Of a stretch of DNA of 39,413 nt, positions 9,186 to 18,298 are shown piece by piece. The stretch covers positions 1 to 39,413 of the forward strand of contig CACLBJ010000007.1 of assembly GCA_902605165.1 (NCBI GenBank), in the 5' to 3' direction. This stretch comes from an uncultured SAR86 cluster bacterium. Its GTDB lineage: Bacteria; Pseudomonadota; Gammaproteobacteria; Magnimaribacterales; D2472. Numbering within the stretch: position 1 is the first letter of the stretch; each line of letters starts with the position of its first letter. The translations under genes were made by a program, and so were the position numbers. The notes beneath the pieces were generated by a model. The model was given only the letters and a program-made list of their open reading frames with translations, had not been told where the DNA came from and did no database searches.

Positions 9186-10461
9186 AACGAATAAATCTAA
9201 ATCTCTTTTTAATAAAGCGAAATCAGTAATGCCTGGAGGTGTAAATTCACCTGTGAGAGCATTTGGGAATGTTAATAGTACCCCTATTTTTATTAAGAGC
9301 GCCTCCGGGGCATATTTACATGATGTTGACGGAAATGATTATGTAGACTTTATTGGATCCTGGGGCCCAATGATTTTAGGCCACAGTAATCCAAAAATAA
9401 TAAAAGCAATTAAGGATCAGGCTGATTTAGGAACAAGTTATGGAGCTCCAACAGAAGCAGAAACATCTATAGGTGAATTAATTAGATCGGCAATGCCCTC
9501 TATTGAAAAAATAAGAATGGTAAATTCTGGAACCGAGGCAACTATGAGCTGTATAAGATTGGCTAGAGGATATACAGGACGTAACAAAATTATTAAATTT
9601 ACTGGTTGTTATCATGGTCATGTAGACTCTCTTCTTATAAAAGCAGGTTCAGGGGTTTCAACTTTTGGGTTACCCGACTCTCCCGGTATACCTGAAGAAC
9701 TTGCAAGACATACCATAAGTGTTCCCTTCAATGATATAAATGCTTTTTTAGAAGTATTTGAATCTATTAAAAGTGAGCTTGCTGCAGTCATAATTGAGCC
9801 AATTGCTGGGAATATGGGTTTTATTCCTGGAGACAAAGATTTTTTAGAAACTCTAAGAATCAAAACACACGAAAATGGGTCGGTCTTAATTTTTGATGAA
9901 GTAATGACAGGCTTCAGAGTATCTTTAGGTGGAGCTCAAGAATTATATGAAATCACGCCTGATCTCACTGCTTTAGGAAAAGTAATTGGTGGAGGTCTTC
10001 CTGTGGGAGCATTTGGTGGCAAAGCGGAAATAATGAACTTTCTTGCACCAGAAGGACCCGTTTATCAGGCAGGTACTCTTTCTGGAAATCCTCTGGCAGT
10101 TGCTGCTGGAAAGTGCCTTATTAACGAGCTCATAAAAACAAATCCTTATGATGAGCTTGAGGCAAATGCTAGCTATCTATTAACAAATATTAAAAATGAG
10201 ATGTTTAAGAAAGAAATACCCTTCTCTTTCAACCAAATTGGTGGAATGTTTGGATTCTTCTTTACTAAAGAATTCCCAAATAACTTTGATGATGTTAGCG
10301 CATCAAATGATAAATATTTTGAAAGTTTTTTTAAAGACTGCTTAAATCAAGGTATATACTTTGCACCATCAAAATATGAAGCTGGATTTATCTCAACCAA
10401 GCACACTAAAAAAATCCTTGATGAGGTAATAAATAAAGTTAAGGTGATATATGGAACATGA
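9178..10461 (+). CDS. hemL: Glutamate-1-semialdehyde 2,1-aminomutase
   Basis: This PLP enzyme converts glutamate-1-semialdehyde to 5-aminolevulinate, the universal heme precursor in the C5 pathway. The 427-residue protein aligns closely with E. coli HemL: PGGVNSPVRAFG at 19-30, VNSGTEATMSCIRLARG (115-131), GCYHGH (143-148), DEVMTG (240-245) and the PLP lysine Lys268 in LGKVIGGGLPVGAFGG. The start is TTG at 9178. It lies inside the thiE 3' end and begins MSK as E. coli HemL does; there is no clear Shine-Dalgarno sequence. The 3' end overlaps the PfkB kinase gene by 11 bp. Confidence 0.97.
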   Translation: MSKTNKSKSLFNKAKSVMPGGVNSPVRAFGNVNSTPIFIKSASGAYLHDVDGNDYVDFIGSWGPMILGHSNPKIIKAIKDQADLGTSYGAPTEAETSIGELIRSAMPSIEKIRMVNSGTEATMSCIRLARGYTGRNKIIKFTGCYHGHVDSLLIKAGSGVSTFGLPDSPGIPEELARHTISVPFNDINAFLEVFESIKSELAAVIIEPIAGNMGFIPGDKDFLETLRIKTHENGSVLIFDEVMTGFRVSLGGAQELYEITPDLTALGKVIGGGLPVGAFGGKAEIMNFLAPEGPVYQAGTLSGNPLAVAAGKCLINELIKTNPYDELEANASYLLTNIKNEMFKKEIPFSFNQIGGMFGFFFTKEFPNNFDDVSASNDKYFESFFKDCLNQGIYFAPSKYEAGFISTKHTKKILDEVINKVKVIYGT

Positions 10462-11443
10462 TATAGCTGCAATTGGAAATGCATTAGTTGATACACAGTT
10501 TAAAGTTGAGCAAGATTTTCTTGAAGAAATTGGTATGAAGCCAGATGAGATGGTTATTCAATCAAGAGATGAGCAAAATGCTATATTAGAAAAGCTTTTA
10601 GTTTTGGATCTTGAGTCAGTTATTGACTGTGGAGGCTCTGCAACAAATTCATTGGTTGCCGCATCTTATTTTGGCTCTTCCTGTCATCATGTTTGTAAAT
10701 TGAATGATGATGAAGATGGTAATAGATACCTTAAAAGCCTATCAGAGGCGGGAATTAACCACATTGGCATTAGCTCAGATGATCAAAGTACTCCAACAGG
10801 AAAATGTCTAGTTCTTGTTACACCTGATGCGGCAAGAACCATGTGTAGCACCCTTGGAATTAGCGAGTATTTAAGTGAGGAGGATATAAATTTTGAGTAT
10901 ATTCAACAATCTAAAATCTTCTACATAGAGGGCTATATGGTAACAAGCGATTCTAACTTTAACTCTGTTACGAAGTCTCTTGATTCTCTGGTGGGTTTTG
11001 AAACTAAAAAAGCATTATCTCTGTCAAATGATGGAATTGTTCATGGCTTTCGAGATAAATTTGAAAAAATACTTTCATATGAAATCGACTTTGTTTTTGG
11101 CAATCGTGATGAAGCATTAGCTCTTACTGGAACAAACAGTATAGATGATGCAATAGAAACCTTAAAAGACAAAGATTTCACAACCATAATAACTGATGGA
11201 CCGAATGGCAGTTTTATTATTACTGGTGGAGAAATTATTAAGAATGATGGTTTAGAAGTTGAGGCAATTGATACAAATGGAGCTGGTGACATGTTCGCAG
11301 GTGCATTTATGCACGCAATGCTAAGTGGCAAGAACCTTCATGAATGTGGTGCATTTGCTAACTTAGCAGCTTCAAAAATAGTCCAAACATTTGGCCCACG
11401 CCTTAAAAAAGAGGAATACCAAAATCTCTTAGAAAATTTATAA
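10451..11443 (+). CDS. PfkB-family carbohydrate/adenosine kinase
   Basis: A ribokinase-fold sugar or nucleoside kinase of 330 residues. The substrate-side motif is GGSATNS (61-67), and the ATP/anion-hole motif with catalytic base is DTNGAGD (274-280, base Asp280) followed by MFAGAF. The overall pattern, including the N-terminal GNALVDTQFKV and the TPTGKCLVLVTPDAARTM segment, resembles bacterial proteins annotated as adenosine kinase, so purine salvage is the best guess. The substrate cannot be fixed from sequence. It overlaps hemL by 11 bp at its start and is followed after 2 bp by pcnB, so it is part of the thiE-acs transcription run. Confidence 0.85.
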   Translation: MEHDIAAIGNALVDTQFKVEQDFLEEIGMKPDEMVIQSRDEQNAILEKLLVLDLESVIDCGGSATNSLVAASYFGSSCHHVCKLNDDEDGNRYLKSLSEAGINHIGISSDDQSTPTGKCLVLVTPDAARTMCSTLGISEYLSEEDINFEYIQQSKIFYIEGYMVTSDSNFNSVTKSLDSLVGFETKKALSLSNDGIVHGFRDKFEKILSYEIDFVFGNRDEALALTGTNSIDDAIETLKDKDFTTIITDGPNGSFIITGGEIIKNDGLEVEAIDTNGAGDMFAGAFMHAMLSGKNLHECGAFANLAASKIVQTFGPRLKKEEYQNLLENL

Positions 11444-11445
11444 AC

Positions 11446-12759
11446 TTGATAATTAAGAATCCCTTTAAAAAAACCAAAAGCAGTAGCTTACCTGTTAATT
11501 CTAAGGATTGGGAAAGCATAAGCCCATTTGCTGTTGAGATTATCAACAAACTTCAAGATCACAACTATGAAGCTTACCTTGTTGGAGGCTGTGTTAGAGA
11601 TTTGTTAGCAAATATTAAGCCAAAAGATTTTGATATCGCAACTAATGCTGAGCCAAAAGAGATTAGGAAAATTTTTAAAGCTTCAAGAATTATTGGAAAA
11701 AGATTTCAGTTAGTTCATATATATAAAGGGAAGCAGATAATAGAAGTTGCAACTTTCAGAGCTGGTCTCAATAAAAATAGTACAACTATAGAAAATGATC
11801 TCATCAAGGATGATGCTGGGAAAATAATCAGAGATAATATCTGGGGTAATATTGAAGATGATTGCAATAGAAGAGATTTCACAATAAATGCCATTTATTT
11901 TTGTCCAATAAGTAACACTTTTAAGGACTTTCATGATGGCGCTCAACACGTCAAAGAAAAGAAAATCATTTCTATAGGAGACCCTTTATACAGATTTGAA
12001 GAAGATCCGGTGAGAAGCTTGAGAGCTATAAGGTTCGCTACCAAACTTAATTTCAAAATAGATAGCAAAATAAAAGAAGCTATTTATGAAAAAGGAGATC
12101 TTTTAGGCAATATCTCTAATGCAAGGTTATTTGATGAGTTCTGTAAAATTTTTCTTAATGGGCATGGGTATGAGAATTATAAGAAACTTCAATCTTTTGG
12201 TATTGCAAAATACCTGCTTAACCTGGAAAAAAATTATTCTGGAAACAAGGTCTATGGTGAATCACTCAAAAACACTGATAAAAGGTATAGAGATGGTAAA
12301 TCTATTACTCCTGGATTCCTTCTTGCAGCAATCTTGTGGCCAAAACTAATTGAAAGATGCTCTTTTGATAACGGTATAAATATTAGAAAATTTTTTAGAT
12401 CTATGGACTCTATTATCGCTGAGCAGCAAAGGATTACTGCCATCCCAAGGAAATTCACTAGCTATATAAAAGACATCTGGTACTTACAATTGAAATTAAA
12501 TGATAGGTTAAAAAATAATCCTAATAAAATAATTAAGCATCCAAGATTTAGAGCTGGATATGATTTTCTCTTAATTAGAGAGAAAGCCTCAAAGGATAAA
12601 TCAGATCTTGGGAAATGGTGGACAAGCTTCCAACACACAGATGCTAGATCCAAAGAAAAAATGATAGGAAAAGTTAGAAAAACTATAGAAATTGATGGAA
12701 ATTTCAATCCAAGAAAGGGTGAAAGAAAAGAATTTGGATTTTCAGAAGAATTAAGATAA
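11446..12759 (+). CDS. pcnB: Poly(A) polymerase I
   Basis: PcnB adds A tails to the 3' ends of RNAs, which promotes their decay. The 437-residue protein is a class II nucleotidyltransferase with GG at 47-48 (LVGGCVRDLL) and the metal-binding DFD at 61-63. These are followed by RIIGKRFQLVHI, IEVATFR, NRRDFTINA and the neck motif FEEDPVRSLRAIRFATKL. Residue pattern and length fit poly(A) polymerase rather than CCA-adding enzyme. The start is TTG at 11446, two bases after the preceding stop, with no clear ribosome-binding site, so the exact N-terminus is uncertain. In many gammaproteobacteria folK follows pcnB; here a deoxynucleoside kinase does. Confidence 0.93.
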   Translation: MIIKNPFKKTKSSSLPVNSKDWESISPFAVEIINKLQDHNYEAYLVGGCVRDLLANIKPKDFDIATNAEPKEIRKIFKASRIIGKRFQLVHIYKGKQIIEVATFRAGLNKNSTTIENDLIKDDAGKIIRDNIWGNIEDDCNRRDFTINAIYFCPISNTFKDFHDGAQHVKEKKIISIGDPLYRFEEDPVRSLRAIRFATKLNFKIDSKIKEAIYEKGDLLGNISNARLFDEFCKIFLNGHGYENYKKLQSFGIAKYLLNLEKNYSGNKVYGESLKNTDKRYRDGKSITPGFLLAAILWPKLIERCSFDNGINIRKFFRSMDSIIAEQQRITAIPRKFTSYIKDIWYLQLKLNDRLKNNPNKIIKHPRFRAGYDFLLIREKASKDKSDLGKWWTSFQHTDARSKEKMIGKVRKTIEIDGNFNPRKGERKEFGFSEELR

Positions 12760-12778
12760 TCTAATTTTTATATATTTT

Positions 12779-13444
12779 ATGAAATTAGCTTATAAAGAAG
12801 ACCCTTTACCTAAATATATTGCTGTTGAGGGACCAATTGGGGTTGGTAAGACTACCCTGGCAAATAAGCTTGCAAAATCTTTTAACTATGACATTTTGCT
12901 TGAAATGCCGGCTGAAAACCCCTTCTTAGAAGCATCTTATAAAAATCCAACTCAGTCTGCTCTTGCTGCTCAATTATTTTTCTTATTTCAAAGAGTTCAG
13001 CAGATGGAAGAGTTGAAGCAGAGAAGCTTGTTTGAGCCAGTTAGGGTTGCTGATTTCATATTAGAGAAAGATAGACTATTTGCTGAGGTGGTCTTATCAG
13101 CAGATGAAATGAAACTTTATGATAAAGTTTATGAACACTTAACTCTTGACTCGCCAACACCAGATCTAGTCATTTATCTCCAAGCACCTGTTGAAGTATT
13201 GATGGGAAGAATTGATAAAAGAGGTAATGAGTATGAGCAATATCTCACCAATGAATACTTAACAAAGATCAACGAAGCATATTCAAGGTTCTTTTTAGAC
13301 TATGAAAAGGCGCCAGTCCTAATAGTAAACGCTGCTGATATAAACTTCGAAGAAAATGAAGAAGACTATGAGATGTTAGTTACAAAGATTATGTCCAATC
13401 CAAAAGGAAAGACTTTTATAAATCCTCAGCCATCTATTCTTTAA
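12779..13444 (+). CDS. Deoxynucleoside kinase (dGK/dAK/dCK family)
   Basis: A salvage kinase that phosphorylates deoxyribonucleosides to monophosphates. The 221-residue protein has a P-loop GPIGVGKTT (18-26), a catalytic [10 protein letters not shown] region (from 42), [12 protein letters not shown], the family DR motif in EKDRLFAE (about 97-103), and a lid region ending in [17 protein letters not shown]. The family is well defined, but its base preference (dGuo, dAdo or dCyd) is not readable here. It starts 19 bp after pcnB and stops 1 bp before acs. No folK is present at this locus. Confidence 0.9.
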   Translation: MKLAYKEDPLPKYIAVEGPIGVGKTTLANKLAKSFNYDILLEMPAENPFLEASYKNPTQSALAAQLFFLFQRVQQMEELKQRSLFEPVRVADFILEKDRLFAEVVLSADEMKLYDKVYEHLTLDSPTPDLVIYLQAPVEVLMGRIDKRGNEYEQYLTNEYLTKINEAYSRFFLDYEKAPVLIVNAADINFEENEEDYEMLVTKIMSNPKGKTFINPQPSIL

Positions 13445-13445
13445 G

Positions 13446-15374
13446 ATGACACAAGACATTTATAATCCGAATCCAGGATTTTCAAATCCGCATATAAAAG
13501 ATTTCGACGAATACTTAAATCTATATAAAGAGTCAATCGAAAATCCTGAAAAATTCTTTGGCGATCTGGCAAAAGAAAATATTTCTTGGATTGAGGATTT
13601 CAAAGAGGTGCATAATTCTGAATTCCAAGAAGCCAAATGGTTTGTTGGAGGCAAAACAAACATAACGCTCAACTGTATTGATAGGCACCTTGAGAAAAAT
13701 GGCGATAAGGTTGCCTTGATTTGGGAAGGTGACGAGCCGGGAAACTCCAAAGAAATAACTTTCAAAGAATTACACTCTGAAGTTTGTAGGTTTTCGAATA
13801 TCCTTAAAACACTTCAAATTAAAAAAGGCTCTAGAGTTTGTATTTATATGCCAATGATTCCTGAAGCTGCATTTGCAATGTTTGCGTGCACAAGAATTGG
13901 TGCGATCCACTCAGTAGTTTTTGGTGGATTTTCTCCAGAATCTTTAAAAGATAGGATTTTGGATGCTGATTGCAGAATTGTAATTACCGCTGATGAGGGC
14001 ATTCGAGGCGGCAAAAAGGTTCCATTAAAAAATAATGTTGATGAAGCCCTAATAAATTGTCCTGATGTTAAGAATGTCATCGTTGTTAACCGAACCGGAG
14101 GAAAAATTAATTGGTTTGAGGGAAGAGATCTTTGGTTTCACGAACTTAAAGATAAAGTTGATGATGTTTGTGAGCCTGAGCCAATGGATTCTGAAGATCC
14201 GCTCTTTATTCTTTATACATCTGGATCAACGGGAAAGCCAAAAGGTGTTTTACATACAACGGCTGGGTATCTTTTGGGAGCACATATCTCTTTTAAATAT
14301 TTATTTGGGTTCAATAAAGATGACAAATATTGGTGTACAGCAGATGTTGGCTGGATTACTGGACATACTTATATTCTCTATGGTCCTCTATCAAATGGGG
14401 CTACTTCACTTATGTTTGAAGGCGTGCCCACATATCCAACTGCATCGAGGTGTTGGGAAATATGCGATGAGCATGAAATAAATATTTTTTATACCGCACC
14501 AACTGCCATAAGAGCTTTGATGTCACTAGGAGATGAATTTGTTGCAAGTACCTCGAGAAAATCAATTAAAGTTCTGGGGACCGTCGGTGAACCAATAAAT
14601 CCTGAGGCATGGGACTGGTATTACTCGGTTGTAGGTAATAAATCTTGTGAAGTTATTGATACATGGTGGCAAACAGAAACTGGTTCAGTTCTTATCTCTC
14701 CCATTGCAGGCATTACACCAACAAAACCAGGCTCTGCAACATTACCATTTTTTGGAGTAAGGCCTGAGTTGTTCGATGAAAATGGTATTAAGCAATCAGG
14801 AGAAGCTTTGGGTAATCTGGTAATTGAATCTTCATGGCCAAGTCAAATTAGAAGTGTTTATAACGATCATCAAAGAATGATTGATACTTATTTTTCAACT
14901 TATAGCAATATTTACTTTACAGGCGATGGCGCAAAAAGAGATGAAGATGGTTACTTCTGGATTACTGGAAGAGTTGATGATGTTCTTAATGTTTCTGGGC
15001 ATAGACTTGGGACTGCTGAAGTTGAAAGTGCCCTTGTTCTTCATCCAGTTGTGGCTGAAGCTGCTGTAGTAGGCTTCGAACATCCAATAAAAGGGCAAGG
15101 GATATATGCTTTTGTTACTTTAATGGTAGATGAAGAATTTTCAGATGAATTATCAACAGAATTAAGAAATTTTGTTGGTAAAGAAATTGGTCCTATTGCA
15201 AAACCTGACTTAATTCAGAATGCTCCCGGTCTCCCAAAAACTAGATCAGGGAAAATTATGAGAAGAATTTTACGTAAAGTTGCTGAAGGTGATTTTGAAA
15301 ACTTAGGTGATACAACAACTCTTGCTGAGCCTTCAGTGGTTTCTGATCTTATTGAGAATAAAAAAAGCCTATGA
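13446..15374 (+). CDS. acs: Acetyl-CoA synthetase
   Basis: Acs activates acetate to acetyl-CoA through acetyl-AMP in the cytoplasm, allowing growth on low acetate. The 642-residue protein has the usual length and all core motifs. These are the P-loop-like [12 protein letters not shown], the acetate pocket region [43 protein letters not shown] (hinge), and the C-terminal [11 protein letters not shown]. The lysine in that last motif is the one acetylated in characterised homologues, so acetylation control is possible. The ATG lies 1 bp after the kinase stop. The 3' end overlaps a small lipoprotein gene by 4 bp (ATGA). Confidence 0.97.
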   Translation: MTQDIYNPNPGFSNPHIKDFDEYLNLYKESIENPEKFFGDLAKENISWIEDFKEVHNSEFQEAKWFVGGKTNITLNCIDRHLEKNGDKVALIWEGDEPGNSKEITFKELHSEVCRFSNILKTLQIKKGSRVCIYMPMIPEAAFAMFACTRIGAIHSVVFGGFSPESLKDRILDADCRIVITADEGIRGGKKVPLKNNVDEALINCPDVKNVIVVNRTGGKINWFEGRDLWFHELKDKVDDVCEPEPMDSEDPLFILYTSGSTGKPKGVLHTTAGYLLGAHISFKYLFGFNKDDKYWCTADVGWITGHTYILYGPLSNGATSLMFEGVPTYPTASRCWEICDEHEINIFYTAPTAIRALMSLGDEFVASTSRKSIKVLGTVGEPINPEAWDWYYSVVGNKSCEVIDTWWQTETGSVLISPIAGITPTKPGSATLPFFGVRPELFDENGIKQSGEALGNLVIESSWPSQIRSVYNDHQRMIDTYFSTYSNIYFTGDGAKRDEDGYFWITGRVDDVLNVSGHRLGTAEVESALVLHPVVAEAAVVGFEHPIKGQGIYAFVTLMVDEEFSDELSTELRNFVGKEIGPIAKPDLIQNAPGLPKTRSGKIMRRILRKVAEGDFENLGDTTTLAEPSVVSDLIENKKSL

Positions 15375-15769
15375 GTAAATTAGCTATCATTTTCTCTTTG
15401 TCGATAATATTTCTTTTTTCTTGCTCTTCAATTCCCAATAATGATCCTCTTTCAGATGTCGTTGGCGAGAGCAAAATAGGCTATGTGCAAACATCGTGCA
15501 TGCAAAATCCAGATAATGGGCCAAGGATGATGTCAAGACAAGATAAGTATGAATACCTCAATAGAGATGATTACTTTGATTGCGTCGATAGAACAAGTGC
15601 TTCTATTGAAGGTCAAAATGAAGAAGAAAGATTAAATAAAGAAAATCAGCTCAAATTAGTACCAAAAAAAGAAGAAGAAATTAAGCTTGAAGAAAACGAT
15701 GATGAGTTAAAAATTAAGTGTGAGCCTGATATTGGAGGAGATTCAGGAAGATATTACAAATGCTCTTAG
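15371..15769 (+). CDS. Small predicted lipoprotein, function unknown
   Basis: I do not recognise this 132-residue protein. It begins with a lipoprotein signal peptide ([15 protein letters not shown]) with a lipobox ending at Cys18, so it should be lipid-anchored. The mature part is short, polar and acid-rich, with a Glu/Lys-rich low-complexity segment (about residues 77-113) that may be disordered. Four further cysteines lie in SCMQNP, FDCVDR, KCEPD and YYKCS near the end and could form disulfides. The start overlaps the acs stop by 4 bp, so it is co-translated with acs, and its last 4 bp overlap the convergent hydrolase gene. Its function cannot be inferred from acs. Confidence 0.75.
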   Translation: MSKLAIIFSLSIIFLFSCSSIPNNDPLSDVVGESKIGYVQTSCMQNPDNGPRMMSRQDKYEYLNRDDYFDCVDRTSASIEGQNEEERLNKENQLKLVPKKEEEIKLEENDDELKIKCEPDIGGDSGRYYKCS

Positions 15770-16578
15770 TCTTCTAGAGATCTATATTTTCCCTTTTCCA
15801 GAACAACTCTTTCGTCCTCAATAAGCTTTATCAAATGTGCTTCAAGGCTCCATTTTGCAATAGGAAGTAGTTTTGGATTGACATCGTTATAAACTGAGAT
15901 TAACAGACGATTAATCCCAACAGCTCCAAGCTTAGAAAGCTTCTTGTGAACCTTTTCTTCTCTTTCTAGCCTGTGTTGAATTGTCCACTCAATAATTTCA
16001 AATGGATTATCAATGTAGTTGCCATGACCAGGTGCTATTGAATCAAAAGAAAAATCATTCAGCTTTTTAAGCGAAGAAATATATTCATTCATGTTACCGT
16101 CTTTTGGAGCAATAACAACAGTAGATCCATCCATAATATGATCACCGCTCAGTAAGCATTTAATTTCATCAATTAAAAAACAATAATGGTTAGATGCGTG
16201 ACCAGGTGTATGTATTGGCTTAATTGTATATTCTTCAGTTTTGATATGCTCATCTTCTGACAATATAAAATCTGGTTTAAAAGATTCGTCTTGAATTGAG
16301 AAATCATTCTCAACCAATTTTCCGAAGCAAGGAATAGATAGACGTTCAGCAAGAGGTTTAGCTCCTGGCGAGTGATCCATATGAGTATGAGTTACAAGAA
16401 TCCTTTTAATGTTGCTATCTGCTATCTCAACGAGCTTATCCAAATGACTTGGTATATTTGGGCCAGGATCTACTAAAGTTATATCCTTTTCGCCAATAAG
16501 GTAGGAGTTTGTCCCTGCGCCAGTAAAAATACCCCCATTTGGTGAAGTTATTTTCTTTAATAAATTATCTCTTTCCAT
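15766..16578 (-). CDS. Metallo-beta-lactamase-fold hydrolase (LACTB2-like)
   Basis: A 270-residue zinc hydrolase of the metallo-beta-lactamase superfamily. Metal-binding motifs are THTHMDHSPGA (HxHxDH), HTPGHASNH, LLSGDHIMDGS and APGHGNYI. An N-terminal GAGTNSYLIG strand and a C-terminal winged-helix-like tail (residues about 200-270, LSKLGAVGINRLLISVYND) match the LACTB2 family. Some members of that family cut single-stranded RNA, but many bacterial ones are uncharacterised, so the substrate is unknown. It follows the NUDIX gene with a 2-bp gap, and the pair is probably one transcript. The 3' end overlaps the lipoprotein gene by 4 bp. Confidence 0.88.
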   Translation of the reverse strand: MERDNLLKKITSPNGGIFTGAGTNSYLIGEKDITLVDPGPNIPSHLDKLVEIADSNIKRILVTHTHMDHSPGAKPLAERLSIPCFGKLVENDFSIQDESFKPDFILSEDEHIKTEEYTIKPIHTPGHASNHYCFLIDEIKCLLSGDHIMDGSTVVIAPKDGNMNEYISSLKKLNDFSFDSIAPGHGNYIDNPFEIIEWTIQHRLEREEKVHKKLSKLGAVGINRLLISVYNDVNPKLLPIAKWSLEAHLIKLIEDERVVLEKGKYRSLED

Positions 16579-16580
16579 TG

Positions 16581-17366
16581 CTAAAAATCTTCATACCCCT
16601 CATCATCTGGCAATCGACCTTCCCACTTGCCATCAACTTTCTTAAATTTAGGCAAAATTGATTTGATCTCTGAAGATCCCTTATCTTTATAAAAAGATAT
16701 TAATTCATTTGTAGAATTAAAATCAAAGGTTTGCTCTAAATTCTTTGAAGTTGGCAAGATCATCTTTATCTCACCATTCCATGCTTTTTTAATTGCCTCT
16801 TTTGGAGTAATCCACAAACTATTTGTAAGCTCATTCCCGTCATGTAAGGTTGGTTGATCTTTTGGCATTTCAGCGGCAAAGAATCTTGTATCAAATCTCT
16901 TTGTTTCTATATCTGGAGTTATCCAATGAGAGAAAGGAACAATATTGGTTGTTTCAAAAAAAAGATTTTCCCGTTCACAAATCTCTAAAAAAGAAATCTT
17001 GTTAGAGATTAATCTTTCTCTATAGTCAACAAACCTATCCTTATCCTTATTATTTAAATCGATCATTGATCCATCTTTATTTCTTGCCAAAAGTACTCCC
17101 ACCTCTTCGAAGCATTCTCTAATACAAGCAACCCAAAAAGATGCACCGCCACCCTCCACATCAAGTAATTTTGAACAATCTACATCATTTAAATCAGAGT
17201 GGGAGCTAAGCTTATCTGAAAAATCATCTTCGGAATCTACTTTACCACCTGGAAATACATACAAATCCCCAAAGGCTGAGTTACTCGAACGCTCTACAAG
17301 TAAAACCTCCATGTCATTATTGCTTTGTCTTAATAAAAGAACTGTTGCTGCAGGAATTAAACTCAT
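16581..17366 (-). CDS. NUDIX hydrolase with split Nudix box (NUDT19/NUDT7-like)
   Basis: A 261-residue NUDIX pyrophosphohydrolase. The Nudix box is interrupted: the first part is GGKVDSE at 40-46, and the catalytic RECFEEVGV helix is at 83-91, with an insertion of about 36 residues between them. This split is known from the NUDT19 (acyl-CoA/CoA diphosphatase) group, which suggests a CoA- or nucleotide-diphosphate substrate; that is inference. The remainder includes SHWITPDIETKRFDTRFFAA, also typical of that group. It is the first gene of a two-gene unit with the metallo-hydrolase and is divergent from the alpha/beta hydrolase gene, with 41 bp between starts. Confidence 0.87.
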   Translation of the reverse strand: MSLIPAATVLLLRQSNNDMEVLLVERSSNSAFGDLYVFPGGKVDSEDDFSDKLSSHSDLNDVDCSKLLDVEGGGASFWVACIRECFEEVGVLLARNKDGSMIDLNNKDKDRFVDYRERLISNKISFLEICERENLFFETTNIVPFSHWITPDIETKRFDTRFFAAEMPKDQPTLHDGNELTNSLWITPKEAIKKAWNGEIKMILPTSKNLEQTFDFNSTNELISFYKDKGSSEIKSILPKFKKVDGKWEGRLPDDEGYEDF

Positions 17367-17407
17367 TATTTAAGAAAAATTTTTGTTTCTAGATTAGAAT
17401 AGCCTCA

Positions 17408-18298
17408 ATGAACATTACTGACAATCTTAAAAAAGATATATCCAATGCTCCTGAGTGGTTTTTAGACGCAATTGCTTCAAAATCAGAGGTAAAAGTGTTG
17501 AAAACAGAACTTGGGAACGTAAGTTATAAATGTTGGGGCAAGAACACAAATAATAAGACTATTGTGTTAATCCATGGAACTGGTGCTTCTAAGAGTTGGT
17601 GGGACCCAATAGCGCCTTTTATTTCAGATGAATATAGAGTTATTGCACCTGACTTACCCGGAATGGGAGATTCTGACCACAGAGACGAATATAGCTATGA
17701 GGTTTTTGGTGAAAGTATTTTATCAATTCTGGATAAAGAAAATATTTCAGATAATGTCTTTCTAGTTGGGCACTCTCTTGGTGGCCATATTGCTGGTTTT
17801 GTGGCTACCGAAAAGCCGTCAAAGATCTCCGGGATCATTATGATTGATACACCTGTTAGGCCTCCGGACTATGAATATGATAAGCATGTTGGCTCTGGTC
17901 CGCTTAGGTTGATCAAATACTATCCAGACAAAGAAACAATACTAGGAAGATTCAGACTCATGCCTAAACAAGAATGTGAGAATGATTGGTATTTAAGATA
18001 TGTTGCTGAGTATTCAGTAAAAGAAACTAATGAAGGTTGGAGGTGGAAGTTTGATGATAGTCTTTTCTATAAATTAGGAAGGCCCAAAGGGTATGAATAT
18101 ATTTTTAAATGTCCTTCTCTCTTTATCGCTGGTGGAAAAAGCTTACTTATGGGTTCTAAGATTTTGGAGTATATGCATTCAACATTTAAAGAAAATATGG
18201 AATTCATTACAATTGATAATGCAGCTCATCACGTTCCTATAGATGCTCCAAAAGAGGTTGTTAAGATTATCAAAGAAACTTTAGGTAAATGGCTCTAA
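17408..18298 (+). CDS. Alpha/beta hydrolase
   Basis: A 296-residue soluble serine hydrolase. It has the oxyanion-hole motif HGTGAS (from residue 56), the nucleophile Ser123 in GHSLGG, APDLPGMGDSD after strand 4, and a catalytic His at 274 or 275 (AAHHVPIDAP). It has no signal peptide. The substrate is unknown; bchO-like and lactone or ester hydrolases share this layout. TAGAAT at 17395-17400 is a candidate -10 only 7 nt before the ATG. The 3' end overlaps the next gene by 10 bp. That neighbour is a membrane-anchored paraoxonase-like protein, so the two may act on related ester or lactone substrates. Confidence 0.88.
   Translation: MNITDNLKKDISNAPEWFLDAIASKSEVKVLKTELGNVSYKCWGKNTNNKTIVLIHGTGASKSWWDPIAPFISDEYRVIAPDLPGMGDSDHRDEYSYEVFGESILSILDKENISDNVFLVGHSLGGHIAGFVATEKPSKISGIIMIDTPVRPPDYEYDKHVGSGPLRLIKYYPDKETILGRFRLMPKQECENDWYLRYVAEYSVKETNEGWRWKFDDSLFYKLGRPKGYEYIFKCPSLFIAGGKSLLMGSKILEYMHSTFKENMEFITIDNAAHHVPIDAPKEVVKIIKETLGKWL

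Noticed and set aside
9618..9863. Minus-strand ORF of 81 codons inside hemL, and many similar antisense ORFs in the window (for example 11041-11331, 13460-13765, 36311-36610).
   Set aside because: They lie wholly inside well-conserved genes, have no recognisable domain or ribosome-binding site, and follow from codon usage on the other strand.
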